A stretch of 64,000 nucleotides of DNA from Catenovulum agarivorans DS-2 (GTDB taxonomy: Bacteria > Pseudomonadota > Gammaproteobacteria > Enterobacterales > Alteromonadaceae), in assembly GCF_000568405.1 (NCBI RefSeq), contig NZ_ARZY01000011.1:47192-111191 (forward strand), written 5' to 3'. Numbering within the stretch: position 1 is the stretch's first letter; every line of letters starts with the position of its first letter. Positions 29,418 to 38,947 of this stretch are shown piece after piece. The notes under the pieces are model-generated. The model saw nothing but the letters and a program-made list of their open reading frames with translations, searched no databases and was not told the origin of the DNA. Made by a program: the position numbers and the translations under genes.

Positions 29418-30944
29418 ATGTTTAATACCCTTACTTCCAAGCTGGTCATCATGCTGGTGTCAATATTGTGTCTATTCACCCAGCTTGGTTGCGCCACAAC
29501 TGAACGTCAAGCTAACAAGCCCAATGTTATCTACATAATCGTTGATGATTTGGGTATTGGTGATATCGAACCTTACGGCCAACAAAAAATTCGCACGCCC
29601 AACCTACAGAAATTGGCGCATCAAGGGCTACTATTTACCCAACATTATGCAGGCAGTACAGTGTGTGCTCCATCACGAGCGGCGTTAATGACTGGCTTGC
29701 ATTCAGGCCATAACCAAATACGCGGCAACTTTGAGCTAGGTGATTTTACCGACGAACGAGAATACGGACAAATGCCATTAAAACCTGGCACCACCACGCT
29801 GGGCACTGTCATGCAAAAAGCAGGTTATCACACAGCTCTCATTGGCAAGTGGGGGTTAGGTGGACCAAATTCATATGGTGTTCCAACCAAACAAGGCTTT
29901 GATTACTTTTTTGGTTACCTTGACCAAAAACAAGCGCATAATCACTACCCAACCCATTTATGGAAAAATGAGCAATGGTTTGGGCTAGATAATGAGTTTG
30001 TTCATCCGCATCAGTCATTGCCAGAAGGCGTCGACCCTAACGACCCTGCAAGCTACCAAGCGTATTTACGAGAAGACTTTGCTCAAGAACGTTTGACTCA
30101 AGATGCGCTCAGGTACATCAAAGAGCATAAGAATAAACCATTCTTTTTGTATCTAGCATATGCAGGCCCACATGCTGCTTTGCAAGCACCTGAGGAAGCT
30201 ATAGACCAATATGATTTTGAAGAAACGCCTTATGGTGTCAACTCATCCTATTTACCACAAAGAAGACCGCGAGCGGCCCGTGCTGCAATGATCAGCCATA
30301 TAGATCAAGGTGTGGGTCAAGTAACCGCATTATTAAAAGAGCTAAACATTGACGACAACACACTCGTTATCTTTACCAGCGACAATGGACCAAGCCCTGA
30401 AGGTGGCGCTGATATGGAATTCTTTGACAGCAACGCTGAGTTTAGAGGTTACAAACGTGACTTATATGAAGGCGGTATTCGCATGCCAACTATCGCTCGT
30501 TGGCCTGGTAAAATTGCCGCAGGCAAAACAACTGATCATGTCAGTGCATTTTGGGATGTTTTACCGACTTTGGCCGATCTCGCTCAAGTAAAATTAAAAA
30601 CTCCAACCGACGGTATCTCATTTTTACCAACACTATTAGATCAAACTAACCAGCCAAAACACCAAAGCTTATATTGGGAGTTCCACCGCAAGAATGGCTA
30701 CCATTCACAAGCGGTTCGCATTCGCGATGAGCAAAATGGTGATTGGAAAGCCGTACGTTTCTATAATACTAAACAGGGTGCAATATCACCTGTTGAGCTA
30801 TACAACTTAAAACTCGATCCGTCGGAGACAAACAATGTTGCGGCAAAATATCCACAGATCGTTGCTAAAGCAGAACAGCTGATGGATTCTTCTCGCACGC
30901 GCTCTTTTATCGACGAGTGGAATTTTGACTACAACCGCGAGTAA
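29418..30944 (+). CDS. S1-family sulfatase, lipoprotein
   Basis: A 508-residue arylsulfatase-type enzyme. The ATG at 29418 is chosen because GGAG lies at about 29406 and it gives a lipoprotein signal (CLFTQLGC); an in-frame TTG at 29403 is less likely. Key blocks are YIIVDDLGIGD, formylglycine signature CAPSR with Cys83, TGLHSGHNQIRGN, GKWGLGG, TSDNGPSPEGG, and RGYKRDLYEGGIRMP. The HSGHNQIRGN block is typical of a widespread arylsulfatase-A-like group in marine bacteria. Its C-terminal tail (RSFIDEWNFDY) is repeated in the pseudogene at 23694-23858, showing that a paralogue once lay upstream. Confidence 0.92.
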   Translation: MFNTLTSKLVIMLVSILCLFTQLGCATTERQANKPNVIYIIVDDLGIGDIEPYGQQKIRTPNLQKLAHQGLLFTQHYAGSTVCAPSRAALMTGLHSGHNQIRGNFELGDFTDEREYGQMPLKPGTTTLGTVMQKAGYHTALIGKWGLGGPNSYGVPTKQGFDYFFGYLDQKQAHNHYPTHLWKNEQWFGLDNEFVHPHQSLPEGVDPNDPASYQAYLREDFAQERLTQDALRYIKEHKNKPFFLYLAYAGPHAALQAPEEAIDQYDFEETPYGVNSSYLPQRRPRAARAAMISHIDQGVGQVTALLKELNIDDNTLVIFTSDNGPSPEGGADMEFFDSNAEFRGYKRDLYEGGIRMPTIARWPGKIAAGKTTDHVSAFWDVLPTLADLAQVKLKTPTDGISFLPTLLDQTNQPKHQSLYWEFHRKNGYHSQAVRIRDEQNGDWKAVRFYNTKQGAISPVELYNLKLDPSETNNVAAKYPQIVAKAEQLMDSSRTRSFIDEWNFDYNRE

Positions 30945-30965
30945 AATTTGCAAATAACATTCTGA

Positions 30966-31021
30966 TGGCGTCTACTAACCTTATTGACATTCAATGTTTC
31001 AATAAAGTTAATTAGACGCCA
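30966..31021 (+). repeat. Long inverted repeat running into the selO start codon
   Basis: A 22-nt left arm (30966-30987) and a 23-nt right arm (30999-31021) are nearly complementary around an 11-nt loop; the outer 9 bp (TGGCGTCTA/TAGACGCCA) are perfect. The right arm ends on the A of the selO ATG. It could end the upstream sulfatase transcript or limit translation of selO, since no Shine-Dalgarno sequence is visible before the start. Confidence 0.65.
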
Positions 31022-32706
31022 TGAATAACCAAACCAAAGTGACAAATCTAGCCGAGCTTGCTCAACTAGCAGACTACTCACTGCTTGACTTTCTATCCGC
31101 CGATCCTGATTCAACAGATTCAGGTGAAGATCACCAACCACGTGAAGTTTTTTCTGGCCATTATGTGCCAGTAAAACCCACACCGCTGGCCAATCCTGAG
31201 TATATTGCACATAGCGCTACTTTGTTTGAAGAACTCGGTTTTGATGAGGCATTAGCGCAAGATCCAGGTTTTGCTCAGCTATTTAGCGGTGATGTATCAC
31301 AACTCCCAGCACCCATGCGAAAAATAGGCTGGGCTACTGGCTATGCGCTGTCAATTTATGGCACTGAGTACATTCAGCAGTGTCCATTTAGAACTGGCAA
31401 TGGTTATGGTGACGGTCGTGCAATATCGGTACTTGAATTGGTCACGCGCAACCAACGTTGGGAAATGCAGCTAAAAGGTGCAGGTCGAACTCCTTATTGC
31501 CGTGGAGGCGATGGCCGTGCGGTGTTACGCTCTAGTGTCAGAGAATTTTTAGCCCAAGAGCATATGCACGCATTGGGTATACCAACGTCTCGTTCACTCA
31601 GTTTGTATGTATCGAAAACAGAACAAGTCGACCGCCCTTGGTACTTTGCCGATTCACAATCCATCGATCCTGAAACCATGGTTGCAAATCCAGTCGCCAT
31701 TTCAACCCGAGTTGCACCCTCGTTTTTGCGCGTTGGCCAATTAGAGTTATTTGCGCGCCGAGCTCTGGTAAACGAGCATGATAATGCGCTAAAAGAACTG
31801 GAACAAATCGTCTTACATCTAATTGACCGTGAATATCATACACAAATAAGTCCCGAATTAGCTTTGGCAGATAAAGTTATCCAGCTTGCGACAGCGTTTC
31901 GCAATCGACTTACAGACTTAATTGCAAATTGGCTGAGGGTTGGTTTTTGTCAAGGAAACTTCAACAGTGACAACTGTGCTGCAGGCGGCTACACCCTAGA
32001 TTATGGCCCTTTTGGTTTTTGTGAGTTATTTGAGCCTATGTTTCAACCCTGGACTGGTGGAGGTCGACATTTTGCTTTTTTAAATCAGCCATATGCAGCA
32101 GAGGCAAACTACAAAATGTTTTGCCGAAGCTTAGAACCACTGTTGCAATCAACCCCTGAAGCATTGGCGCAACTTGAACAAATTTGTGCTGAGTTCAAAC
32201 CGATAATGCAACAAAAATTAGAAAAAATGTGGTCACAAAAGCTCGGATTAGCGCAATACAATTCAGAATTGTTAATTGAACTGCTGCAACTTATGGTGAA
32301 GACGTCGGTCGACTACAATATGTTTTTCCGCCAACTGTCGCAAGTGCCGCAAGATATCTCAAGTTTGGAAATAAGCTTTTACCAATCCGCAACCGCAGAA
32401 CTTAAACAACAATGGATTAATTGGCTAGAGAAATGGCAAATTCAAACAAAAGTAGCGGCCGAACCAACTGTGTTGAGTGCGCATATGAAGGGCATTAACC
32501 CTAAATACACTTGGCGGGAGTGGTTAGTTGTGCCGGCCTATCAACAAGCTGAGTCAGGTGACTACAGCTTAATAAGCAAATTGCAGCAAGTGTTAACTAA
32601 CCCATACGATGAACAAGCCGAAGAGATTGAAAAGCAATTCTACCGATTAAGACCAACAGAACTATTTGGCATAGGCGGGATCAGCCACTATAGCTGTTCC
32701 TCATAA
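31021..32706 (+). CDS. selO: SelO/YdiU protein AMPylase (pseudokinase)
   Basis: A 561-residue cytoplasmic protein of the SelO family, which transfers AMP from ATP to protein Ser/Thr/Tyr residues and is linked to redox stress. Diagnostic blocks are [36 protein letters not shown] with the nucleotide-binding Lys, [12 protein letters not shown] with the Glu partner, and [22 protein letters not shown] with the metal-binding Asn/Asp. The C-terminus is YSCSS; the Cys sits where animal SelO has selenocysteine. The family is not known to act on carbohydrates, and its place inside an ulvan locus is unusual. A long inverted repeat covers its start. It is followed by a PL24 gene with a separate upstream region. 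Confidence 0.94.
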   Translation: MNNQTKVTNLAELAQLADYSLLDFLSADPDSTDSGEDHQPREVFSGHYVPVKPTPLANPEYIAHSATLFEELGFDEALAQDPGFAQLFSGDVSQLPAPMRKIGWATGYALSIYGTEYIQQCPFRTGNGYGDGRAISVLELVTRNQRWEMQLKGAGRTPYCRGGDGRAVLRSSVREFLAQEHMHALGIPTSRSLSLYVSKTEQVDRPWYFADSQSIDPETMVANPVAISTRVAPSFLRVGQLELFARRALVNEHDNALKELEQIVLHLIDREYHTQISPELALADKVIQLATAFRNRLTDLIANWLRVGFCQGNFNSDNCAAGGYTLDYGPFGFCELFEPMFQPWTGGGRHFAFLNQPYAAEANYKMFCRSLEPLLQSTPEALAQLEQICAEFKPIMQQKLEKMWSQKLGLAQYNSELLIELLQLMVKTSVDYNMFFRQLSQVPQDISSLEISFYQSATAELKQQWINWLEKWQIQTKVAAEPTVLSAHMKGINPKYTWREWLVVPAYQQAESGDYSLISKLQQVLTNPYDEQAEEIEKQFYRLRPTELFGIGGISHYSCSS

Positions 32707-32820
32707 AGACCACATTTGAACATTTATGATTATTTGTGAAAACCTTTGTAAAAACGTGATAGAATAGTTGCAAGTTAGGGTCAGTCCCTAAAACAATCAA
32801 GTAACAAAGGTAGTCATACA

Positions 32821-35385
32821 ATGATCATTAAGAGTAACGCTTCTCCGCGCTTAAATAAAATACTCGCCAGTTGTGGCGCAGGTTTATTTTTGATGACAGC
32901 CGCAGTCTCAAACGCTGCGGTTACTTTAGAATCGTCCACCAAAATTGCCGACAATGCTCTACACTTTGATGGTACAGATATAGACGGTGCTGGTTTAAGC
33001 ACCTCACAAATGAAAACGGATAGCCAATACCACTACAAATTTGGTCGCAGCATATCTGCGCATGGTGATTCGGTAAAGACATACAAACACTACGTATTTA
33101 TGACTTGGTATCGCGGCGGGAAAGACGACCGTCACGTCATGCTAACACGTTACAACAGCAAAACAGGCAGTATCAAGACCATTGAATTTCCTCATCAACA
33201 CAACGGTTTTCAGGGCAACTGGTGGATAGGTGAATCGCACAATACAATTGGTTTAGCTATTAGCCCCAAAAATGGCACCATTCATATGGTGTACGATTTA
33301 CATGCTTATGATGACACCAGTGTGTACGACAACCCTTCACAAGCAAAATTTGATGACGATAGATTCAAAGACGATTTCTTTCGTTATAGCTATAGCGTAC
33401 CTGGCGCAGCTGAAGCGCCCGATGAGGAATTTACCTTAGAAAAACAGTTTGTCAAAGACACCAGTGAAGTAAGCGAAGGTCCGAATGATTACAAGCATTT
33501 AACCATGACAGGTGATTTGGCTGATAAAAGAAACTTTGCCTCTCTCACATACCCCAAGTTTTATGAAACACCAGATGGTGAGCTCCTGCTATACATGCGT
33601 TGGGGGGGCAATAACAATGGCGCATACTATTTTAATAAATACGATTCGGCTACACAAAAGTGGAGTACATTTACGCCGTTTAACTACAGAACCCAAAAAA
33701 GCCATGGTAATGCATACAACTGGGGTTTGTACGGATTTATGAAGTATATTAACGGCAAACTTCGCGTCGGCTTTCAGCAACGTAGCAGTAATAACAACGA
33801 CAAATACTTGTACCAAAATGGGATCTATTACGCGTATTCAGATCACCCTGATGGGTTAGGTGACTGGAAAAATCACAAAGGCGAAGACATGACATGGCCT
33901 TTGGTAGACTCTGATGAAATTTTTGTTTATGAACCAGGCAACTTAGTTGAAACTGAACAAGCGAACAAAGTACGTATTGTCGATGGTTTCGATTGGACAG
34001 TCACCGCTAAAGGCGATATTCACTTTATTCATAAAACCAAAGATCTTGAAAACAATAAAACCGTTTATGGACATACCTACAAACCAGCGGGTGCCAGCGA
34101 GTTTATAACCTCTACCGACTTTGCCGGTGCATCGAACATTTATACATCTGGTAATGACATATACATAATTGGCCTGAGCAATTCGAAACCGTATGTGGAA
34201 GTTGCTAAAGGCGGCACCAACGAGTTTACCCGAGTGTATGAGGCAACATCAGGTAATTTTCAACATGGGGTTGTCAATGTAAAAGATGGCAAAGTTTTTT
34301 ACTACCTGATGGAAAATGGCTCGGGAGCCCAACGCCCCTTACATTTACAGGTGATTGACTTAGGTATAGAAAAAGCCACCGTAAGCTTTGATCAAACAGA
34401 ACAAACTGTGATTGAAGGCTACCAAACTCTATCTATCTCTGCACAAGCGGTTGTGGAAGACTCATCTCGCACCATTGATAGTGTAGCCTTATACGTCAAC
34501 GACGAGTTAGTTTCTACCTTAACCTCTGCGCCATATCAATGGTCAGAGCAAGACGCTAAACTGCAAACTTTACCAGTTGGCACACATACAGTAAAAGCAG
34601 TTACCATAGACAACACGGGTTTAACAGCTGAAGCATTTATGACTATAAATGTGGTAAAACCTGTACCTACAGTTGAATTTACACAATCGGAGATTACCCT
34701 AGACACTGGCTACACAGACGTCAATGTCGCTGTAGAAGCAGCCACTCCCGATGCGCAACGCAGTATTACCAATGTCAGCTTGTACATAGACGACCAACTC
34801 GTTTCAATTGACGATGAAAAACCTTACCAATGGACTCAAACAAATAGCGCATTAACCAATTTAAGCGCGGGTGACTATACTTTAAAAGCAGTCGTAACAG
34901 ATAGCAACGGCGACACCGCGCAAGCAAGTATCCCGCTAAAAGTCATGGAATCAAAACCAATTGTTAGCTTCCAGCAAAGTAATCTAAACCTTGAAGAAGG
35001 ATATAGCAGCTTGTCTGTTAGTGCGGTGGCTAGCTCACCAGTCGCAACACGCGAAATCAGTCAAGTAGCATTGTATGTCAACGACCAATTAATTCGTAGC
35101 GACACCACAGCGCCTTACAATTGGGGGCATACTACAGCTTTCCAACAAGAGCTGCTAAATTTGCCAGTTGGTACTCATACACTCAAAGCAATTGCAACTG
35201 ATAACCAAGGGCAAACTGGGCAAGCAAGCATTACGCTTACAGTGACAGCAAAAGCAAACGATAATGACAATTCAAACAATGATGGCACACCTCAAGAACC
35301 CGAAAGTGAGTCATCGGGTGGCACACCAACGCCACTATTGATGTTAATCTTGATATTAGCGGCGATACGCAAAAAGTATCGATAA
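32821..35385 (+). CDS. PL24 ulvan lyase with Ig-like repeats and GlyGly-CTERM tail
   Basis: An 854-residue secreted protein. The signal peptide ends near residue 30 (AVSNAA). A PL24 beta-propeller fills about residues 33-515: His140 in WWIGESHN and His161 in YDLHAY are 21 apart, as I recall for the catalytic pair of LOR_107, and Arg260 in YMRWGG fits the third catalytic residue. Then come three Ig-like repeats of about 95 residues, each with LYxxDQL/ELVS and APYxW blocks, a low-complexity Asn/Asp/Glu/Ser spacer, and a GlyGly-CTERM tail (SSGGT, hydrophobic stretch, RKKYR). That tail marks proteins sent out by type II secretion and processed by rhombosortase. A hairpin follows the gene. Unlike most units here its upstream region lacks the locus motif. 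Confidence 0.9.
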   Translation: MIIKSNASPRLNKILASCGAGLFLMTAAVSNAAVTLESSTKIADNALHFDGTDIDGAGLSTSQMKTDSQYHYKFGRSISAHGDSVKTYKHYVFMTWYRGGKDDRHVMLTRYNSKTGSIKTIEFPHQHNGFQGNWWIGESHNTIGLAISPKNGTIHMVYDLHAYDDTSVYDNPSQAKFDDDRFKDDFFRYSYSVPGAAEAPDEEFTLEKQFVKDTSEVSEGPNDYKHLTMTGDLADKRNFASLTYPKFYETPDGELLLYMRWGGNNNGAYYFNKYDSATQKWSTFTPFNYRTQKSHGNAYNWGLYGFMKYINGKLRVGFQQRSSNNNDKYLYQNGIYYAYSDHPDGLGDWKNHKGEDMTWPLVDSDEIFVYEPGNLVETEQANKVRIVDGFDWTVTAKGDIHFIHKTKDLENNKTVYGHTYKPAGASEFITSTDFAGASNIYTSGNDIYIIGLSNSKPYVEVAKGGTNEFTRVYEATSGNFQHGVVNVKDGKVFYYLMENGSGAQRPLHLQVIDLGIEKATVSFDQTEQTVIEGYQTLSISAQAVVEDSSRTIDSVALYVNDELVSTLTSAPYQWSEQDAKLQTLPVGTHTVKAVTIDNTGLTAEAFMTINVVKPVPTVEFTQSEITLDTGYTDVNVAVEAATPDAQRSITNVSLYIDDQLVSIDDEKPYQWTQTNSALTNLSAGDYTLKAVVTDSNGDTAQASIPLKVMESKPIVSFQQSNLNLEEGYSSLSVSAVASSPVATREISQVALYVNDQLIRSDTTAPYNWGHTTAFQQELLNLPVGTHTLKAIATDNQGQTGQASITLTVTAKANDNDNSNNDGTPQEPESESSGGTPTPLLMLILILAAIRKKYR

Positions 35386-35403
35386 CAGCTAAACCAAGCG
35401 AGG

Positions 35404-35432
35404 TAAAAGAGCACCCCATCGATGCTCTTTTA
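35404..35432 (+). terminator. Rho-independent terminator after PL24
   Basis: A 10-bp perfect stem (TAAAAGAGCA/TGCTCTTTTA) around a 9-nt loop, 18 bp after the PL24 stop, with the T-run in the stem's 3' arm. It should work on either strand. Confidence 0.8.
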
Positions 35433-35440
35433 TTGAAATA

Positions 35441-35453
35441 GGTGTCAATTTTA
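35441..35453 (+). promoter_or_regulatory. Locus motif copy 5 (weak), before DUF1080 gene
   Basis: GGTGTCAATTTTA resembles the first box of the locus motif, but the second block is missing and the start codon is only about 20 bp away. It may be a degenerate or chance copy. Confidence 0.3.
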
Positions 35454-35473
35454 TTTAAACAAGGGAACAATTT

Positions 35474-36277
35474 ATGAAGCTAAATATCGTCGCTGCAGCT
35501 AGTTTAGCCATGTCACTTACAGTGCTTACCGCATGTAGTACAACACCAGATCAAGCAGCCAAGCAGCAATGGGTAAATTTATTCAATGGCGAAAACTTAG
35601 ATGGCTGGACCATAAAATTCAAAAACAAGCCGGTTGGTGAAAACTACAACAACACCTTTAGAGTAGAAAATGGCTTGCTCACCGTCAATTATGACAATTG
35701 GCAAGCAGATGAAGCTGGACTATTTGGCCATATCTTTACCAATAGTGTCTATTCCGACTACAGAATTCGAGTTGAATACCGCTTTATTGGCGAACAACTG
35801 ACCGACAACCCAAAACTTGCTTGGGCATACCGAAATAACGGCGTTATGTTGCATTCTCAATCACCGCAAAGCATGGAATTAGACCAAGCTTTTCCAATAT
35901 CAGGTGAATCGCAGTTATTAGGCGGTGACGGCAATAACCCACGCAACACTGGCAACTTCTGTTCACCTGGCACCAATATCGTTAAAGATGGCCAGTTGAT
36001 AACTAAACACTGCATTAAATCAAATTCAGCGACTTTCCACGGTGAACAGTGGGTCTGGTTTGAAGCAGAGGTTCATAGTTCAGGCAAAGTAAAACACTTT
36101 ATAAACGGCGAATTAGTACTCGAGTACGACGAGTTACAAATCGATCCAACCGATCCTCTCGGCGCTAAATGGCTGCAAGCAGGCAACCCACTCAAGCTCA
36201 CAGCAGGCCACATCGCATTGCAAGCTGAAACACACCCCACCCAGTTCAGAACAATACAAATTCAGCCACTTAACTAG
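35474..36277 (+). CDS. DUF1080 (3-keto-disaccharide hydrolase-type) lipoprotein
   Basis: A 267-residue lipoprotein (LTVLTAC) with one jelly-roll domain of the DUF1080 family: WVNLFNGENLDGWTIKF near the start, then FRVENGLLTVNYD, DYRIRVEYRF, NNGVMLHSQ, WVWFEAEVHSSGKVKHFINGELVLEYD, and GHIALQAETHPTQFRTIQIQPL. This family includes 3-keto-glycoside hydrolases and some plain sugar-binding proteins. Its role on ulvan is unknown. Binding or cleavage of an oxidised disaccharide is possible, but no 3-dehydrogenase is encoded in the window. It lies between a PL24 gene with its terminator and a GH78-like gene with its own motif, so it is likely a single-gene unit. Confidence 0.85.
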   Translation: MKLNIVAAASLAMSLTVLTACSTTPDQAAKQQWVNLFNGENLDGWTIKFKNKPVGENYNNTFRVENGLLTVNYDNWQADEAGLFGHIFTNSVYSDYRIRVEYRFIGEQLTDNPKLAWAYRNNGVMLHSQSPQSMELDQAFPISGESQLLGGDGNNPRNTGNFCSPGTNIVKDGQLITKHCIKSNSATFHGEQWVWFEAEVHSSGKVKHFINGELVLEYDELQIDPTDPLGAKWLQAGNPLKLTAGHIALQAETHPTQFRTIQIQPLN

Positions 36278-36292
36278 TCAGTAATGTTTAAA

Positions 36293-36330
36293 GGTATCAA
36301 TATTTCAGCTTGATGCCTTTTCCTAATAAC
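36293..36330 (+). promoter_or_regulatory. Locus motif copy 6, upstream of GH78-like gene
   Basis: GGTATCAATATT followed at the shared spacing by TGATGCCTTTTCCTAATAA. It lies in the gap before the start at 36362. The second block fits only partly. Confidence 0.5.
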
Positions 36331-36361
36331 GAACTGTTAATACCGTTAATTAGGAATAAAA

Positions 36362-38722
36362 ATGAAAAATTCTAATCTATTCGCGAAATTACTCGCGGTG
36401 GTCCTGATATTTTTATCGAACCCAACCCTGGCTGTAGAATGGACAGCAGAGTGGATTTGGAGTAAAGAACGATTTACCGACCCTAACTCGTGGGTAGTCA
36501 TACGTAAAGAAGTTAACTTAGAATCAGTAGGACAAAATAGTACCGCCTACATCAGTGCTGACACTAAATATTGGTTATGGATAAATGGTCAACTAGTGGT
36601 GTTTGAAGGAAGTTACACTGGTGGACCGAGCCCAGTTAAACCATCACCACGAGTCGATTTTTACCCAATTGCTTCGAATAAATATTACGACCAAGTGGAT
36701 ATTGGCCGTTACTTAAAAAAAGGTAAAAATACCATTGCTGCATTGGCTTGGTACTATGGCGATAACGGACAAAAAGGTACCTACATATCGTCAAATACAG
36801 GAGGTTTTATTTTCCAAGCTCACGTAGGTGATAACGTTATTGCAACTGACAGTTCTTGGAAGGTTCTGCCCCACCCTGCTTACGACAAAAAAGTAATCAA
36901 AAAATCACCATACCGAGTCGCCGCTTGGAGTGTTAAATACGACGCAAGAAAAGACCTAAACGACTGGAGTAATAAAGCTTGGTACATGCCGGGTTATGAT
37001 GACTCAGACTGGCAAACCCCGAGAATAAAACGCCAACCACCTCGCCCACCATTTTTTGGGCTGTATCCCAGCGAAATTCCGCCACTTAACAACTATGGTT
37101 TAGCCAATTGTGAGAATTACCCCGAAAGTAAGTTTCCATTTATCAGCGATGGAAAAACCATAAAGTGTAAACTCGACTTCAATAAGAACTTCACCCCTTA
37201 CTTCGACATAGAAGCCAAAGCAGGCCAACAGATTCATATTAAATCGAATATGCGCCTAAATACCATTGAGACCTTCTATACGACTAAAGCAGGTCGTCAA
37301 CAGTTCGAATCTTATTCTTGGTTAAACGGCCGTATCATAGAATATCGCATTCCGAAAGGGGTAAAAGTGCATGGATTGAAATACCGCTGGACAGGTGTAG
37401 GAACCACGCCTGGTCACTTCGAGGCTGATGATGCGTGGTATAGCCGCATTTGGCAAATGGCTGAAAATACGCTTTACATATGCGCGCGGGACAACTTTAT
37501 GGATACGCCAGATAGAGAGCGCGGTTTATGGATTGGCGATGTGGCCGACCAAGCCAGCTACCTATTTTATTCTATGGACAAACCGGGACGCGATTTACTT
37601 AAAAAAGCAATCAAAGTTACTCTAGCATTCAGTGATTCAGAGTCTGGTATTTTTGCCGGTTTAGGTCCTGGTCGTTTTAGAGAATTACCAGCACAAAGCC
37701 TGCAGTTTATTGAGCAAGGTATTTGGCATTATTACTACAATACAGGTGATTTAGAAACGCTGAAATTTGCATACCCTTACGTCCACAGATATTTAACCTT
37801 GTGGGGCATAAAAGACAACGGATTAGCAACCTTTAGAACAGGTGATTGGAAATGGACAGATTGGGGGCCGCAAGACACCATTGACTATGATGTTATCCAA
37901 AATGCTCTCTATTATAGTGCGCTAGTATCAGCACGAAAAATGGCAAAAGCTGTCGGCGACTATACTCATATAGGCTTATACTCTCACCGAATAAACTCAA
38001 TTAAACAGGCTTACCAAAAACACTATTGGCAAAATGGTTATTTTAGTAGTAACCCAAACAAATTTAAGGACGACCGTGCCAATGCAATCGCGATATTATT
38101 TGGGTTAGCCAAACCTGAACAATACCAACAAATCGTAGATAATGTTTTAATTCCAAACCATTTTGCAAGCCCACATTTTGAGTGGATGGTATACAACGCT
38201 ATGGCAATAGCTGGCAGATACGAAGATGCACTGCAACGGATGAAAACTCGTTACGCTAAGCAAGTTGATAATCAGGCCTTATCTACTCTTGCCGAATATC
38301 TACCTAGCGGTGGGACTGAAAATCACGCGTGGAATGCGCCTAGTACGGTACTTAGCCAACATATTGCGGGTATCGCGCCGACCTCTGTCGCATGGGAAAG
38401 CTATCAAGTCATGCCAAATATGGCGCATTTTAAACGGGTTAAGCAATTCGTTCCAAGCGTTCAAGGTGATATTGATTTTGAAATACAGCGAGACCAGCAA
38501 ACAGTAAAAATTGAAATTGATTCTCCAGAAAACACCACTGCAATAATAGGAGTTCCCAAGCAATACTTTGCAATTCAAACCATCATGGTTAATGGCAAAA
38601 AATTATGGGAAAACGGCCAATTGACAGCATCCATTTCTGGCATCAAGTTGGCCGGTGAAGACAACAAATACGTTAAGTTTGAAGTTCAGCCTGGCCACTG
38701 GTTGGTCACAGCTCAACGATAA
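36362..38722 (+). CDS. GH78-like alpha-L-rhamnosidase, secreted
   Basis: A 786-residue protein with a signal peptide ending TLA. The N-terminal jelly roll has ADTKYWLWINGQLVVFEG near residue 65. A six-hairpin barrel follows with DTPDRERGLWIGDVADQ; Asp381, Asp384, Glu386 and the later Asp fit the GH78 active-site pattern DxPxRER. Near the end comes a GGTENHAWNAPSTVL block, which in GH78 carries the base region. It is shorter than the three other GH78 proteins and divergent, so substrate specificity may differ. It has an AGGAA ribosome site and a locus motif copy upstream. The name rests on motif pattern, not alignment. Confidence 0.82.
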   Translation: MKNSNLFAKLLAVVLIFLSNPTLAVEWTAEWIWSKERFTDPNSWVVIRKEVNLESVGQNSTAYISADTKYWLWINGQLVVFEGSYTGGPSPVKPSPRVDFYPIASNKYYDQVDIGRYLKKGKNTIAALAWYYGDNGQKGTYISSNTGGFIFQAHVGDNVIATDSSWKVLPHPAYDKKVIKKSPYRVAAWSVKYDARKDLNDWSNKAWYMPGYDDSDWQTPRIKRQPPRPPFFGLYPSEIPPLNNYGLANCENYPESKFPFISDGKTIKCKLDFNKNFTPYFDIEAKAGQQIHIKSNMRLNTIETFYTTKAGRQQFESYSWLNGRIIEYRIPKGVKVHGLKYRWTGVGTTPGHFEADDAWYSRIWQMAENTLYICARDNFMDTPDRERGLWIGDVADQASYLFYSMDKPGRDLLKKAIKVTLAFSDSESGIFAGLGPGRFRELPAQSLQFIEQGIWHYYYNTGDLETLKFAYPYVHRYLTLWGIKDNGLATFRTGDWKWTDWGPQDTIDYDVIQNALYYSALVSARKMAKAVGDYTHIGLYSHRINSIKQAYQKHYWQNGYFSSNPNKFKDDRANAIAILFGLAKPEQYQQIVDNVLIPNHFASPHFEWMVYNAMAIAGRYEDALQRMKTRYAKQVDNQALSTLAEYLPSGGTENHAWNAPSTVLSQHIAGIAPTSVAWESYQVMPNMAHFKRVKQFVPSVQGDIDFEIQRDQQTVKIEIDSPENTTAIIGVPKQYFAIQTIMVNGKKLWENGQLTASISGIKLAGEDNKYVKFEVQPGHWLVTAQR

Positions 38723-38743
38723 ATTTACTTGAGCTCAATCCAG

Positions 38744-38777
38744 TTCAAATAGAGGCATTTTTATGCCTCTATTCTGA
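38744..38777 (+). terminator. Hairpin after GH78-like gene
   Basis: AATAGAGGCAT pairs perfectly with ATGCCTCTATT around a 4-nt T loop, extended by outer TTCA/TGAA. It lies 22 bp after the stop. There is no T-run after the stem. Confidence 0.5.
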
Positions 38778-38851
38778 ATCAACGAAATTTTACCTCCTAA
38801 GAGACCAATATGAGATTAGGCAAGATTACCATTCTCTTTTTTCAATCTTTA

Positions 38852-38890
38852 GGGGGTATCAATCCCCCTGTTGCTCACCTTATCTAATAG
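38852..38890 (+). promoter_or_regulatory. Locus motif copy 7, palindromic variant
   Basis: GGGGGTATCAATCCCCC at 38852-38868: the first box here is followed by CCCCC, giving a GGGGG...CCCCC inverted repeat. A CTCACCTTATCTAATAG block follows at the usual spacing. It precedes the PL24 gene at 38948. Confidence 0.55.
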
Positions 38891-38947
38891 ATCCTATCGA
38901 CAATCGTTGAATTTAATAAAAATAGAATAAATAACAAAGGGAAGCTT

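Noticed and set aside
32650..32706. Selenocysteine in SelO
   Set aside because: The C-terminus encodes Cys (YSCSS) with an ordinary stop codon; there is no in-frame TGA before it.
34370..35270. Direct DNA repeats in the Ig-like region as a CRISPR or tandem array
   Set aside because: The similarity is at protein level with about 95-residue periods; it reflects repeated Ig-like domains, not short DNA repeats.
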